The position numbers and the translations under genes were made by a program. A stretch of DNA of 64,000 nucleotides, taken from an uncultured bacterium (GTDB lineage: Bacteria > Bacillota > Clostridia > Oscillospirales > Oscillospiraceae). This document shows, piece by piece, positions 32,671 through 41,507 of the stretch; positions within the stretch are counted from its first letter, which is position 1, and the number at the start of each line of letters is the position of its first letter. The notes under the pieces are model-generated. The model saw nothing but the letters and a program-made list of their open reading frames with translations, made no database searches and was not told where the DNA came from. The DNA is taken from positions 1 to 64,000 of the forward strand of contig CANDCH010000009.1 of assembly GCA_947383145.1 (NCBI GenBank), in the 5' to 3' direction.

Positions 32671-33969
32671 TCATGATCGGTATGCCGGTTTGGCCGGCGC
32701 GAACAGCAGGATATCCAGCGCAAACACCTGATCCCGGCACTTCACTGCCAGCGATCCGCCGTACTTTTCCGCCAGACGGGCCATGCTCTTCATGCCGAAG
32801 CCGTGATATTGGGGGTCTCGCCTGCTTTTCGGCAGGCCGTCCTCCAGCTCCAGCTCTCCTGCGTAGGGATTTTCCACGTGGACGGCGGCCATATTCCCGT
32901 CCCGGGCCACGGTCAGGGTGACAAACCGCTCCCCCTCGGGCAGGCCGGACGCCGCCTCCATGGCGTTGGTCAGGGCGTTGCTCAGCAGGCAGTACAGGTC
33001 CAGCTCCTCCACAAAGTCCAGCGCCTCTCCGTTGACGTAACAGGTGAGCAGGATACCCCGCTGGGCGCACAGAGACCGCCTTTCGCTGAGGATCACGTCC
33101 AGCACATCGCTGCCGGTGTGCACAAAGGTGTCGTAGCTGCCCACGTGCCGCTCCAGCTGGTCCAGCTGCTCCACCGGCACCCGGCCCCGGAGATCGGCCA
33201 GGAGCCGCTTCAGGTCGTGGTACTTTTCGTTGACCAGCTGGGCGCTCTCCCGGCTGGCCTCATACTGCGCGTGCTGCTGGTGGACCAGCTCCCGCATGGC
33301 CTCCACGTCCCGGGCCAGCCGGGTGCGCTCCATCAGGCCGTATTGCAGCAGCAGAATGAAGCAGCCGCACAGGATCTGATAGATTCGGTCGGCCAGCGCG
33401 GCCCAGCTGGAATAATCTCCGCCCACCCGGACAAGGCGGGTCATGCCCGCGCAGATCAGCAGCACCACGATGGAGAACACAGTCTTGACCTTGTTCCCGA
33501 ACTTCTGCGCTCCCTGCCGGGTATAGGGCCGGAACAGGAAATAGGCCGCCAGATATATGCCGCCGTAGCACACCAGGTCCACAAGGAGCACTCCCGGTGT
33601 GGACCCGGTCAGCAGATTGACCCAGTCCAGCCGCCGCAGGATCGCCTTCAAGGAGCTGGCGATGTTCTGCACCATGTAGCCGGAGGACACCACGAACATG
33701 GCCGTCCACACCAGCACCTCGTTGCACAAGCACACAATCCCGATGAGCATCAGGTAGAGCAGGGAGATGGCTGCTATTTCCGCCCAAAAGCCCCTGGGGT
33801 AGAGGGCGGCGGCCAGCAGCTCCATGCCCGCCATCCCCGCCGCCGTGGACAGCCCCAGCCTGAGCCAGAACAGGGGCCTGCGTTTCATGGCGTAGGCGAA
33901 CACATAGGTCCCGCACAGCGCCTGGAGCAGAAGGAGCGCCTGCCAATGGTTCTGATACCATTCCACCAT
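32671..33969 (-). CDS. GHKL-type sensor histidine kinase (AgrC-like)
   Basis: A 432-residue protein with six predicted N-terminal membrane helices (about 1-215), a coiled dimerisation region (LVHQQHAQYEASRESAQLVNE then YHDLKRLL, where the His is the likely phosphorylation site) and a C-terminal GHKL ATPase domain (LLSNALTNAMEA N-box, HGFGMKSM G-box). This is the plan of peptide-sensing AgrC/FsrC kinases. It follows the LytTR regulator with a TGATG overlap. The ligand is unknown and no AgrD/AgrB-like gene is seen nearby. It probably governs the adjacent GH3 operon. Confidence 0.88.
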   Translation of the reverse strand: MVEWYQNHWQALLLLQALCGTYVFAYAMKRRPLFWLRLGLSTAAGMAGMELLAAALYPRGFWAEIAAISLLYLMLIGIVCLCNEVLVWTAMFVVSSGYMVQNIASSLKAILRRLDWVNLLTGSTPGVLLVDLVCYGGIYLAAYFLFRPYTRQGAQKFGNKVKTVFSIVVLLICAGMTRLVRVGGDYSSWAALADRIYQILCGCFILLLQYGLMERTRLARDVEAMRELVHQQHAQYEASRESAQLVNEKYHDLKRLLADLRGRVPVEQLDQLERHVGSYDTFVHTGSDVLDVILSERRSLCAQRGILLTCYVNGEALDFVEELDLYCLLSNALTNAMEAASGLPEGERFVTLTVARDGNMAAVHVENPYAGELELEDGLPKSRRDPQYHGFGMKSMARLAEKYGGSLAVKCRDQVFALDILLFAPAKPAYRS

Positions 33970-34685
33970 CACAATGTTCCCCCTTTGTACTGGGCCAGCG
34001 CTCCCAGAAATTCCCTGCGCCGGGCGCGGGAAATGGGCAGGCTGTCTCCTCCCGCCACCAGCACCTGATCCCGGCATATTTCCTTCACATATTTCAGATT
34101 CACCAAAAAGCTGGAGCCGCACCGGGCAAAATGGGCATTCTTCAATAGCTCCTCATACTTGGACAGCGTCCCCCATTGCTTGATCCGCTCGGACATGGTG
34201 TGGATGTAGACATCGTGGGCGGATACCTCAATATAGGTGACGGCATCCGCCGCCAGCCGCCGTCCGCCCTCCTTGGTTTTCAGTTCCAATGTCAGGCTGC
34301 TGGAGCGGTAGGACAGCATCCGGAGGGCCCGCTGAAGCTTCCGGCTGAAGGAAAAATAGTTCAGCGGCTTGAGAATGTAATCGAAGGCGTTTACCGAGTA
34401 CCCGTCGATGGCATACTGGGTCAGATTGGTCAGAAAAATAATCATCACGTTTTGGTCCACCTCCCGGATGCGGCGGGCGGCGTCGATCCCCAGCATATCG
34501 GGTACTTGGATGTCCAAAAAAATCAGGTCGGCATCCCTGCGGTACGCATCCAGAAGCTGATAGGCCCGGTCATAGCTCTCCAGCACATATTGAAATCCCT
34601 GCTGCTCTGCCTGGAAGCGCGTCAAATAATTTTCCAGCCGCTCAATTTCGGACCGCTCGTCCTCCAAATAGCAGATTTTCAACAA
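33969..34685 (-). CDS. LytTR-family response regulator (AgrA-like)
   Basis: Receiver domain at the N-terminus (CYLEDERSE acidic pocket; phospho-acceptor Asp in LIFLDIQVPDM; conserved Lys in DYILKPL) and a C-terminal LytTR DNA-binding domain (VTYIEVSAHDVYIHT, FARCGSSFLVNLKYV). TTG 34685 with GAGGGGG upstream is preferred; an in-frame ATG at 34739 would add 18 residues but lacks a ribosome-binding site. LytTR proteins bind direct repeats upstream of surface or secretion genes. It is coupled to the kinase gene. Confidence 0.87.
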   Translation of the reverse strand: MLKICYLEDERSEIERLENYLTRFQAEQQGFQYVLESYDRAYQLLDAYRRDADLIFLDIQVPDMLGIDAARRIREVDQNVMIIFLTNLTQYAIDGYSVNAFDYILKPLNYFSFSRKLQRALRMLSYRSSSLTLELKTKEGGRRLAADAVTYIEVSAHDVYIHTMSERIKQWGTLSKYEELLKNAHFARCGSSFLVNLKYVKEICRDQVLVAGGDSLPISRARRREFLGALAQYKGGTL

Positions 34686-34875
34686 ACGCGCCCCCTCAAT
34701 AACAGCTTTTTCCTGTCTTGTCCTATATGCTTCATTCAAGCAACCAGAATTTACAGGCTCAGTTTATCATATCCCCTCGAAAAAAGAAATGCCTTTATAT
34801 GTTTCTGTATGCTAATTATGGGAAATTATTAGATTGCCAAGCTCACTCCGTAATTTCAGGCTGGCGGTTCTCTTA

Positions 34876-36055
34876 GGAAGCGCTGATTAAAGCCGGCCTA
34901 ATGGCAGAAAGTAGTTAAACGTGAAGCCAAACGTCAAATCAAGGAGCATATTTGAGGGAGGTATTCTCGTTTCCCATACACATCCCGCCCAAAGGGCGCA
35001 AAAACCCCAAGCGGGGGATAGAGAGCCGCCCGCCCTGGCAAGCATATACAGATTTGCGCTGGCGAAGAGTACGTGTAAGCGGTTCAGGTTCTTTCTCAGC
35101 CACCTTTAAACGGCCTTTCGGAACCCGAAGATGTTCTTCACGATCCGGTAGGGGTGCTCCACTTTGCGGCGCACAGATGATTTTTGGTTTTCAATATAGC
35201 GCTCCCAGTCGATGGCGCTGTCTGAAACCTTGGGCAGCCGGCCCGGCCGGCGGTTGATACGGTATGTGATGGCAGAAAGCTGAGGGCTGTTTCTGATCCC
35301 CTTCCGCTTCTCTATCCCGAGATAGGCGCTGTCCCCGTAAACCACCGCGTCATCTTCCCGCAGAAGTTTTGCCGCCACAGTGACATCATGGACATTGGCG
35401 GCGGTGGCCTCTACCGTGTGAACAAAGCCGCTCCCGGCATCCACACCTGTGTGGCACTTCATGCCAAAATGCCACTGGTTCCCCTTCTTCACCGAGTGCG
35501 TCTCCGGGTCCCGTTTTTTCTCCGCGTTTTTTGTGGAGCTGGGCGCGCTGATCAGCGTGGCGTCCACAATGGCGCCGCCGCGCATGATCCGTCCGGCCCG
35601 CTCCAGGCAGCGGTTGATCGCGTCAAAAAACAGCCTGCCGATGCCCTTGTCCTCCAGCGGTGCCGGAAGTGCGGCAGGGTTGCGGCGTCCGGGACGTCCT
35701 GCTCCAAAAAGTTGATCCCCATAAATTTGCGCATGGCATAACTGTCGTATATGGCGTCCTTTACCCCTTCATCGGACAGGGTGAACCAGCATTGCAGCAG
35801 ATACATTCGAAGCATCGTTTCAATCTCAATGGGCGGGCGGCCGCGCCTCCCACTGGGATAGTGGGGTACGATGAGCGATACCAATTCGTCCCATGGGATG
35901 ATCTCGTCCATGATTTCCAGAAATTCTTCCCGCTTTGTCTTCTTTTTCCGGCAGCCGTATTCCATGTCGCTGAAACTTTCCTGTTTCATTTCGTGCCCCC
36001 CTTTTTCCCTATTTTATCACATCCCTTTTCCGCCGTCGATTAAATCAGCGATTCC
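34876..36055. mobile_element. Decayed IS5-family insertion sequence
   Basis: Terminal inverted repeats are GGAAGCGCTGATTAAA (34876-34891) and, read inward from the right, GGAATCGCTGATTTAA (36040-36055). A TTA direct repeat borders both ends. Inside is a minus-strand transposase broken by at least two frameshifts. The same type of ends is found on the MITEs at 16372 and 21856, so this element or a functional relative could have mobilised them. Confidence 0.85.
34939..35989 (-). pseudogene. IS5-family DDE transposase, frameshifted
   Basis: From ATG 35989 the protein reads as an IS5 transposase N-terminus (EIIPWDELVSLIVPHYP, GRPPIEIETMLRMYLLQ, DAATLPHFRH) and shifts frame near 35665. It continues as LEDKGIGRLFFDAINR ... 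GGAIVDATLISAPSSTKN (first catalytic Asp), VYGDSAYLGIEKR (second Asp) and VEHPYRIVKNIFGF. Another shift near 35110 is needed to reach the tail RKNLNRLHVLFASANLYML. Frameshifts lie outside slippery runs, so they look like decay rather than programmed shifting. Confidence 0.88.
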
Positions 36056-36091
36056 TTAAGAAATCAATTCAGAGCTCCCCCCGAAAGGGCC

Positions 36092-36595
36092 TTATGGATT
36101 AGAAAAGCATTTGCATAGAGGATTCTCTCCCCGGGCACTTGGTGCGCCGCATCTTTTCTTCTTGGGCAGCTTTGAATGATTCGTCAGAAATGATGGCTTC
36201 GTGGGAATCGGAGTAAAGGTACGATCCATAAGGCCATCATTTCTGATTTGAGTGGTTTCGGTGCTGACGGTTTTTTGGAGCAGCACACGCCCTGTGTATT
36301 TTTCGTTGGACAGCAGCTTGTTGAGAGCCTCCCGGTTCCATTTGGTTTTGCCTGTGGGGGAGAGGATACTTTTCACTTCCAGTGCAGAAGCGATTTTTCC
36401 CAAGCTGTCACCATGGAGGTAACGCTCGAAAATCCAGCGGACGACAGCGGCCTCATCAAAATTTATTGTCAGTTGACCGTTCAGCCCGATGTCGTAGCCA
36501 TAGCACCTGCGCTGGGCCATCTTGGAAGTGCCATCCTGGAACCCCCTCCGCAGACCATCTTTAATTACTTGACTTTTTTGTACTGAATCCATCAT
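36092..36595 (-). pseudogene. Serine recombinase fragment without catalytic domain
   Basis: The 167-codon frame begins at ATG 36595 after a GGAGG site and encodes only the recombinase DNA-binding domain (RRCYGYDIGLNGQL, AAVVRWIFERYLHGDSLGKIA, LLSNEKYTGRVLLQK). Near 36205 the frame shifts: the alternative frame reads SDSHEAIISDESFKAAQEEK, the normal continuation. There is no zinc ribbon. Like the gene at 5516 it lacks the resolvase domain but has its own ribosome-binding site; unlike that gene it is also broken at the 3' end. Confidence 0.78.
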
Positions 36596-36825
36596 GATTT
36601 ACCTCCAAAAACAAGAAATGCCGCAGTGAAATCACTGCGGCGCGAGAGTTTAAATAATTTATGCAAAAAGAAAGTTGACAAATTTCTTTCCGAAATTTGT
36701 CAACTTATCTTGGCAGGGGCGAACACTCTAGATGCACCCGGTACCCAAGCTATGCCCAAACCAAATCGAAGCCCAGCGAAGCGGGTTCGATTTGGAAAGG
36801 AGGAGCAGCGGAATGAGCGCACTCC
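36596..36825. repeat. Non-coding stretch with three perfect hairpins
   Basis: Hairpins are at 36621-36640 (CCGCAGTGA arms), 36672-36706 (15-bp perfect stem AAGTTGACAAATTTC) and 36761-36795 (CCAAATCGAA arms). No gene is seen. The cluster lies between a decayed recombinase and the tRNA 3' end and may include an old attachment region. Confidence 0.55.
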
Positions 36826-36869
36826 GGCGTTAAAAAACGCCGGAGCAAGCTCCATATCGCTTGCTCCGA
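36826..36869 (-). terminator. Terminator after tRNA-Leu
   Basis: On the minus strand GGAGCAAGC pairs with GCTTGCTCC and is followed by GGCGTTTTTT. A second overlapping stem (CTCCGGCGTT/AACGCCGGAG) is also possible. Confidence 0.8.
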
Positions 36870-36871
36870 CG

Positions 36872-36956
36872 TGGTACGGGCAGTGGGGGTCGAACCCACA
36901 CGGATCGCTCCACAGGAACCTAAATCCTGCGCGTCTGCCAATTCCGCCATGCCCGC
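36872..36956 (-). tRNA. tRNA-Leu (anticodon UAG)
   Basis: An 85-nt type II tRNA with CCA encoded. The acceptor arm GCGGGCA pairs with TGCCCGT; the D arm is GCG/CGC; the anticodon stem CAGGA/TCCTG holds loop TTTAGGT, giving anticodon UAG for CUA codons. It has a long variable arm (GGAGCGATCC) and a T arm GTGGG/CCCAC with loop TTCGACC. Confidence 0.95.
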
Positions 36957-36990
36957 GTATGGGCGGCGGGACCTGCCCGCCGCCGCGCCG

Positions 36991-38247
36991 TCACCACACC
37001 AGGGTGGCAAAATAATCGTCCGGCGTCTCGGCCCGCCGCATCAGCTCCACCGCGCCGTCCGCTTTCAGCAGCAGTTCAGCCGAGCGCAGCTTGCCATTGT
37101 AATTGTAGCCCATGGAAAAGCCGTGGGCCCCGGTGTCGTGGAGCACCAGAAGGTCGCCCATCTCAATCTCCGGCAGCGCCCGGTCAATGGCAAACTTATC
37201 GCTGTTCTCACACAGGGAGCCCACCACGTCGTACACCCGGCCGCAGGGCGCGTCCTCCTTGCCCAGCACCGTGATGTGGTGGTACGCCCCATAGACGGCC
37301 GGCCGCATCAGGTTGGCGGCGCAGGCGTCCACCCCGATATACTCCTTATAAATGTGCTTTTCGTGGACGGCGGTGGTGACCAGATGGCCGAAGGGAGCCA
37401 GCATAAACCGTCCCAGCTCCGTGAAAACGGCCACATCGCCCATCCCCGCGGGCACTAAAATCTCCTCATAGGCGCGGCGCACCTCCTCGCCGATCACCGC
37501 GATGTCGTTGGCGGGCTGCTCCGGCCGGTAAGGCACTCCCACCCCCCCGGACAGGTTGATGAACGCCACGGCGCACCCCGTCTCTGCGGCCACGTCGGCG
37601 GCGGTCTGGAACAGCAGCCGGGCCAGGGCGGGATAATACTCGTTGGAAATGGTGTTGGACGCCAAAAAAGCGTGAATTCCAAAGCGTTTGGTCCCCAGCT
37701 CTTTCAAACGGAGGAACGCCTGGGCCAGCTGAGGCCGGGTCATGCCGTACTTGGCCTGCCCCGGGTTATCCATCACCTGGAAGCCCTCCTTGCTCTCCCC
37801 CAGCGCGAATACTCCGCCGGGGTTGAAGCGGCAGCACACCGTCTCCGGCGCCCGCCCCAGAGTCTTGTACAAAAACTCCACGTGGGTCAGGTCGTCCAGA
37901 TTGATATGGGCGCCCAGCCGCGCGGCCAGCTCAAATTCCTCCGCCGGGGTCTCGTTGGAGGAAAACATGATCTCCCCGCCCGAGAAGCCGCACCGTTCCG
38001 CCAGCATCAGCTCGGTGAGGGAGGAGCAGTCCACGCCGCATCCCTCCTCCCGCAGCAGCTTGAGTATGCCGGGGGTGGGGGTGGCCTTGACGGCGAAATA
38101 CTCCTTAAACCCCGGGTTCCAGGCGAAAGCGGCCTTCAGCCTCCGGGCGTTCTCCCGAATGCCCGCCTCGTCGTAGATGTGGAAGGGGGTGGGGTAGGTC
38201 TTTATGATCTCCCGGGCCTGGGCCAGGGTGAGAAAGGGCTTCTTCAT
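36991..38247 (-). CDS. lysA: Diaminopimelate decarboxylase-family PLP enzyme
   Basis: A 418-residue fold-type III decarboxylase. The PLP-binding Lys is Lys54 (YFAVKATPTP); GVDCSSLTEL, the Gly-rich loop SGGVGVPY, the active-site Cys in SLCENSDKF and the final GFSMGYNYNG/AELLL region are conserved for DAP decarboxylases. The reaction would be meso-diaminopimelate to lysine. The sequence diverges from classical LysA in places, so a related amino-acid decarboxylase is possible. ATG 38247 has GGGAGACAGAGAG upstream. The gene stands just upstream of tRNA-Leu on the same strand. Confidence 0.85.
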   Translation of the reverse strand: MKKPFLTLAQAREIIKTYPTPFHIYDEAGIRENARRLKAAFAWNPGFKEYFAVKATPTPGILKLLREEGCGVDCSSLTELMLAERCGFSGGEIMFSSNETPAEEFELAARLGAHINLDDLTHVEFLYKTLGRAPETVCCRFNPGGVFALGESKEGFQVMDNPGQAKYGMTRPQLAQAFLRLKELGTKRFGIHAFLASNTISNEYYPALARLLFQTAADVAAETGCAVAFINLSGGVGVPYRPEQPANDIAVIGEEVRRAYEEILVPAGMGDVAVFTELGRFMLAPFGHLVTTAVHEKHIYKEYIGVDACAANLMRPAVYGAYHHITVLGKEDAPCGRVYDVVGSLCENSDKFAIDRALPEIEMGDLLVLHDTGAHGFSMGYNYNGKLRSAELLLKADGAVELMRRAETPDDYFATLVW

Positions 38248-38305
38248 CTCTCTGTCTCCCTTGGATGGATTTGCCCCGTTATCATATCCGATTTTGAGCC
38301 GGTTG

Positions 38306-38815
38306 TCAACCGTCAACGGGCGGTTTTGGGTCCCCGTATACCTTGCCCTCCACGTAGGCCATCATGCGGTTGTTCAGATAACAGTACGCCACCAGCCACA
38401 AAACACCCAGCAGCGCCAGCCACCCGTTCAACCACAGATAAAGAGACAGCGCGCCGCACAGCGCTGAGTACAGGACAATGAACCAGAAGTGTTCCTTATG
38501 CCACTTTTTCTTAAAGAACTCCGTGCGCTCCTTGACGGTGAAGGCGCTCTCCCGCACCGCCTCCACCAGGTTTTCATCTGCCTGCTTCCGAAACGCGGCA
38601 TCGTCCAGCCGCTCCCCGGCCAGCAGCTCGTTGACGCTGACCCCCAGGGCCTCCCCCAGGGGGACCAGCAGTTCGATGTCGGGCATGTAGTTGCCGTTTT
38701 CCCAGCGGGAGACGGTTTTGTTGGTGACGCCCAGCCGGCGCCCCAGGGCCTCCTGGGTGAGCCCGCGCTCCTTTCGCAGCGCCGCGATAAACCTTCCTAT
38801 CTTGATCTGATCCAC
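38306..38815 (-). CDS. XRE-family HTH regulator with C-terminal membrane helices
   Basis: A 169-residue protein. Residues 5-60 form a Cro/C1-type HTH (FIAALRKERGLTQEALGRRLGVTNKTVSRWENG) and about 115-150 hold two adjacent membrane helices. GTG 38815 is chosen for its GGAGGGAG site. Regulators of this HTH-plus-membrane type in Firmicutes often respond to envelope or transport state; the target is unknown. It lies 58 bp upstream of the lysA-like gene on the same strand. Confidence 0.85.
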   Translation of the reverse strand: MDQIKIGRFIAALRKERGLTQEALGRRLGVTNKTVSRWENGNYMPDIELLVPLGEALGVSVNELLAGERLDDAAFRKQADENLVEAVRESAFTVKERTEFFKKKWHKEHFWFIVLYSALCGALSLYLWLNGWLALLGVLWLVAYCYLNNRMMAYVEGKVYGDPKPPVDG

Positions 38816-38930
38816 AAAACTCCCTCCTTCCGAACGGCAGTATATCATGTCCGGCTCTGGGAATCACTCCCCACAGACCGCGAATATCCGTTCAGAAGGG
38901 AGATTTTCCGCCGAAACCTGCCCGGACAGT

Positions 38931-38965
38931 CAAAAACGGGCGGCGCTCATCCCAGCGCCGCCCGT
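38931..38965 (-). terminator. Terminator of the CD1247-type gene
   Basis: A 12-bp GC-rich perfect stem (38936-38947 with 38954-38965) is followed by TTTTTG on the minus strand. Confidence 0.88.
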
Positions 38966-38988
38966 CGTTTTACCGTTGTCCCGCCGGG

Positions 38989-39417
38989 TTACTCGTCAGA
39001 GTCAGCTCCGTCCTCCCCGTCCTCAAAGGAGAGGGCAAACTTGCCGCCGCACACGGGGCAGTCCACCACCCCGGCGGCCAGAGCCTCGTCGTCCACCAGC
39101 AGGTCCTCGCCGCAGGTGGGGCAGGGAATTTCAAAGAAATCCTCGCCGTCCTCACCGCCGAAGCCGCAGGACTCCTCGTCCTCCTCATCCTCGTCGTCAA
39201 ACACGGCGTCCTCCAGCTCGGACACCGTGTCCTCCAGGGTATCCAGTTCCTCGTCGAACTGGTCCATGGCGGCGTCCATGCCCTCCAGCTGCTGGCCCAC
39301 CTCCCGCAGCACGTCCAGCACCTCGGAGAGAATGCGGGCCTCGCCGGACTTCTTCTCGTCCAGTCCCAGCCCGTCGTACAGCCCCTGGATATAGGCCACC
39401 TTTTCGGAAATAGTCAT
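38989..39417 (-). CDS. CD1247 N-terminal domain-type zinc-ribbon protein
   Basis: A 142-residue acidic protein. The N-terminal helix (TISEKVAYIQGLYDGLGLD) and a long helical segment match the Clostridia-specific CD1247 N-terminal domain; the C-terminus is a zinc ribbon (PCPTCGEDLLVDDEAL ... VDCPVCGGKF). ATG 39417 has AAAAGGAGCG upstream. The function is unknown. It is downstream of efp, separated by a repeat-rich gap. Confidence 0.85.
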   Translation of the reverse strand: MTISEKVAYIQGLYDGLGLDEKKSGEARILSEVLDVLREVGQQLEGMDAAMDQFDEELDTLEDTVSELEDAVFDDEDEEDEESCGFGGEDGEDFFEIPCPTCGEDLLVDDEALAAGVVDCPVCGGKFALSFEDGEDGADSDE

Positions 39418-39420
39418 ATA

Positions 39421-39661
39421 ACGCTCCTTTTCCACGCTGTGCCGCGCCGCTTCGCGGCGGCTGGGCTTTTTGTCCCCGCGCCGGTCCAGGCGTCCTGCTC
39501 CCGGCCTCTCCGCGCTTCTACATCTGTCACGCTGCGAAGCCTCCGCGACGGCCGCCTTCCCTCCGTCTCGGGGCGCAAACATCCGGGGCTTGGCCCCTCC
39601 TTGGTTTGCGCCCCTCGCGCCGGTCCAGGCGTCCTGCTCCCGGCTTCTCCGCGCTTTTAAA
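39421..39661 (-). repeat. Modular GC-rich intergenic repeat between efp and the CD1247-type gene
   Basis: Read on the minus strand it contains GAAGCGCGGAGA-type units twice (39507-39518 and 39646-39657), TTCGCAGCGTGACA (39525-39538), CGGAGGGAAGGCGG and GCGGCGCGGCACAGCG (39435-39450). The last three recur in the rplI-dnaB gap in the same order. It also has a 27-bp internal duplication (about 39479-39505 and 39618-39644). Confidence 0.75.
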
Positions 39662-40231
39662 TTACCCCTTGCACCGCTCCAGGTACTCGCCGGTGCGGGT
39701 GTCGATGCGGATCTTGTCGCCGGGATTGACAAACAGGGGCACCTTGATCTCCGCGCCGGTCTCCAGGATGGCGGGCTTGGTCACGTTGGTGGCGGTGTCG
39801 CCCTTCACGCCGGGGTCGGACTCGGTGACCACCAGCTCCACGAAGTTGGGGGGCTCCACGCCGAACACGCTGCCCTTGTAGGACATGATCTTGCAGGTCA
39901 TGTTCTCCTTGACGAACTTGAAGCTGTCCCCCAGCACGTCCTTGTTGATGGGGGTCATGTCGTAGGTCTCCATGTCCATGAAGTAGTACAGGTCGCCGTC
40001 GTTATAGCTGTACTCCATGTCCTTGCGGTCCACGAAGGCCTGCTCGAACTTGGCGGTGGGGTTGAAGGAGGTCTCGGTGACGGCGCCGGTGATGACGTTC
40101 TTCATCTTGGTGCGCACAAAGGCCGCGCCCTTGCCGGGCTTGACGTGCTGGAACTCCACCACCTGCATTACCTTGCCCTCCATCTCGAAGGTCACGCCGT
40201 TGCGGAAGTCGCCTGCTGTAATCATTGCCAT
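39662..40231 (-). CDS. efp: Elongation factor P
   Basis: A 189-residue protein with the EF-P KOW-like N-terminal domain ([33 protein letters not shown]) and two OB domains. Lys34 in the PGKGAAF loop is the position that is modified in many bacteria. EF-P rescues ribosomes stalled at polyproline. ATG 40231 has GGAGG 9 bp upstream. A consensus promoter lies 60 bp upstream. Confidence 0.97.
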   Translation of the reverse strand: MAMITAGDFRNGVTFEMEGKVMQVVEFQHVKPGKGAAFVRTKMKNVITGAVTETSFNPTAKFEQAFVDRKDMEYSYNDGDLYYFMDMETYDMTPINKDVLGDSFKFVKENMTCKIMSYKGSVFGVEPPNFVELVVTESDPGVKGDTATNVTKPAILETGAEIKVPLFVNPGDKIRIDTRTGEYLERCKG

Positions 40232-40287
40232 TGGTATCTTCCTCCAATATCGAAAAATTTGCAGCTTCATCAGAATTAGTCAATATA

Positions 40288-40316
40288 TTATACCCCATGC
40301 GCCGCCGGATTGCAAG
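40288..40316 (-). promoter_or_regulatory. efp promoter
   Basis: On the minus strand TTGCAA (40316-40311) and TATAAT (40293-40288) are 17 bp apart, about 57 bp upstream of the efp start. Confidence 0.8.
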
Positions 40317-40471
40317 AGGTTTTGCGGATTCTCCCCAACAGGTGAAATATGGAGGAAAAATGCCGGCAGCGCCAGAATTGATGAATTCAGCCGGAGGGAG
40401 TTTTGCGGGGTGCCATTAACCCCGTTATTATTGTGATAGCGTTTAGCGGGCTATTGTTAACACAACTGGAA

Positions 40472-40571
40472 AAAAGAGGTACTGCCTAGGATTATCCCAA
40501 GCAGTACCATCTTTCACTTTTTAGGCCTATCGTAGAAGCGGTACTCTTACGGTACGGCTCCCCTTTAAACC
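40472..40571. repeat. Left attachment repeat of the integrative element (100 bp)
   Basis: Identical over 100 bp to 47950-48049. It contains the ntpD stop codon region and the operon terminator hairpin (GGTACTGC/GCAGTACC). Confidence 0.92.
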
Positions 40572-40673
40572 CCTGCCGGAGCTTCGCCCGAATCCCCGAA
40601 AGCTCTTACGGCTCTAGCGTCTGCCGCCTGCCGCTCCTCAATGGCTTCCTTGAGTATCATGTCCTTCACCTTT
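40565..40673 (-). pseudogene. Fragment of a second, diverged ntpD 3' end
   Basis: The minus strand encodes the last ~35 residues of V-ATPase subunit D (KVKDMILKEAIEERQAADA then RAVRAFGDSGEAPAGV, stop). The intact gene ends RQAQDARAVKAFGDSGEAPTEV. Amino-acid and silent changes show it is not a simple duplication but a homologous gene end carried on the element side of the core repeat, probably captured from an earlier host. Confidence 0.82.
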
Positions 40674-40804
40674 ATCGGGTTACGCTATTAGGTAGTGCTA
40701 ACATATCACATTTAGTCCCATCTGTCAACGCTTTTTCGCTCCTACTCTCCCAAGTAGTCCCAGCCTTTCCCCTCTAGTCCCAACCTAGAACGGGTAAAAA
40801 GACG
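40674..40804. other. Short gap between attachment region and integrase terminator
   Basis: No gene is seen. It has repeated TAGTCCCA motifs (about 40710, 40754 and 40776) that could be arm-type integrase sites. Confidence 0.35.
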
Positions 40805-40843
40805 GTAAACCCGGTAGCCCTATCCCAAAGCTACCGGGTTTAC
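40805..40843 (-). terminator. Terminator of the integrase gene
   Basis: A 14-bp perfect stem (GTAAACCCGGTAGC at 40805-40818 with 40830-40843) is followed on the minus strand by GTCTTTTTAC. Confidence 0.8.
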
Positions 40844-40851
40844 CTATCCCA

Positions 40852-41345
40852 TCATACTGCCTTGCCAGTGCTGGGAAATGGAATAATGATAGTCGGATGA
40901 TTTTCTTTCTCGTCTGTTTCAATAAACTTATCAATCTCCCCCAGCTTATCAATCTGCTTTTCTTTCGTATCCTCCAACAGGTGAATGTAGATATTGTACG
41001 TCGTTTTGACATTGGCGTGTCCCAACTGCTCACTGATTGCCTTAATATCCACTTCAGCCTCAAAGCACCGAGTAGCGTATGCATGGCGTAACGTGTGCAT
41101 AGTCGCTCCCTCAATGCCAGCTTTCTCATAGATTCTGTTCAAGACCTCTTTAATGTTTCCATACTGTACAATGTGATTGCGGCTATTGAGGAATACAAGC
41201 CCATCCTCCTGCCATTCTTCCCCAAGAGCCTCGAACCTCTCTTTCATGGATTCCTTATGTTCCCTCAATATCTCCACCAGTCCAGCAGTAATAACCACTT
41301 TACGCTTGCTGGATTTAGTCTTGCAGAAGTTTTGAACCTCCTGCT
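40852..41345 (-). pseudogene. Tyrosine integrase lacking its N-terminal half
   Basis: The frame carries the C-terminal catalytic domain: VQNFCKTKSSKRKV, HTLRHAYATRCF (box II His-x-x-Arg), ISEQLGHANVKTTYNIYIH (His and catalytic Tyr) and a tail. The arm-binding and core-binding domains and the first catalytic Arg region are missing. Upstream the sequence runs directly into the excisionase gene in another frame, which shows an internal deletion. It probably served the attachment site at 40472 before it was damaged. Confidence 0.85.
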
Positions 41346-41495
41346 TTGTGGTACACGAAAAGCTGGGAAATCTTTACTATGTACCAGCTCATATGTCCTA
41401 TTCCTCGACAGCCCTAGTACATTCCCTATATCAGAAGGTGTGAGAACCATTGGTAACATTTCTGGATTCGTCACAAGCCTATAATTTTTATTCAT
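41265..41495 (-). CDS. Excisionase-like HTH protein with aberrant C-terminus
   Basis: ATG 41495 follows GGAGG. The first ~48 residues (PMVLTPSDIGNVLGLSRNRTYELVHSKDFPAFRV) form a MerR-like excisionase HTH. Normal members end with a short FxxWL helix; here the frame passes into integrase DNA in the wrong frame (PQSRRFKTSARLNPAS) after about 41352. The HTH may still fold, but the protein is a deletion product. Confidence 0.75.
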   Translation of the reverse strand: MNKNYRLVTNPEMLPMVLTPSDIGNVLGLSRNRTYELVHSKDFPAFRVPQSRRFKTSARLNPASVKWLLLLDWWRY

Positions 41496-41507
41496 AATTA
41501 CCTCCAT

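Noticed and set aside
36872-36956. tRNA-Leu as attachment site of a neighbouring element
   Set aside because: No second copy of the tRNA 3' end was found in the window, so integration there cannot be supported.
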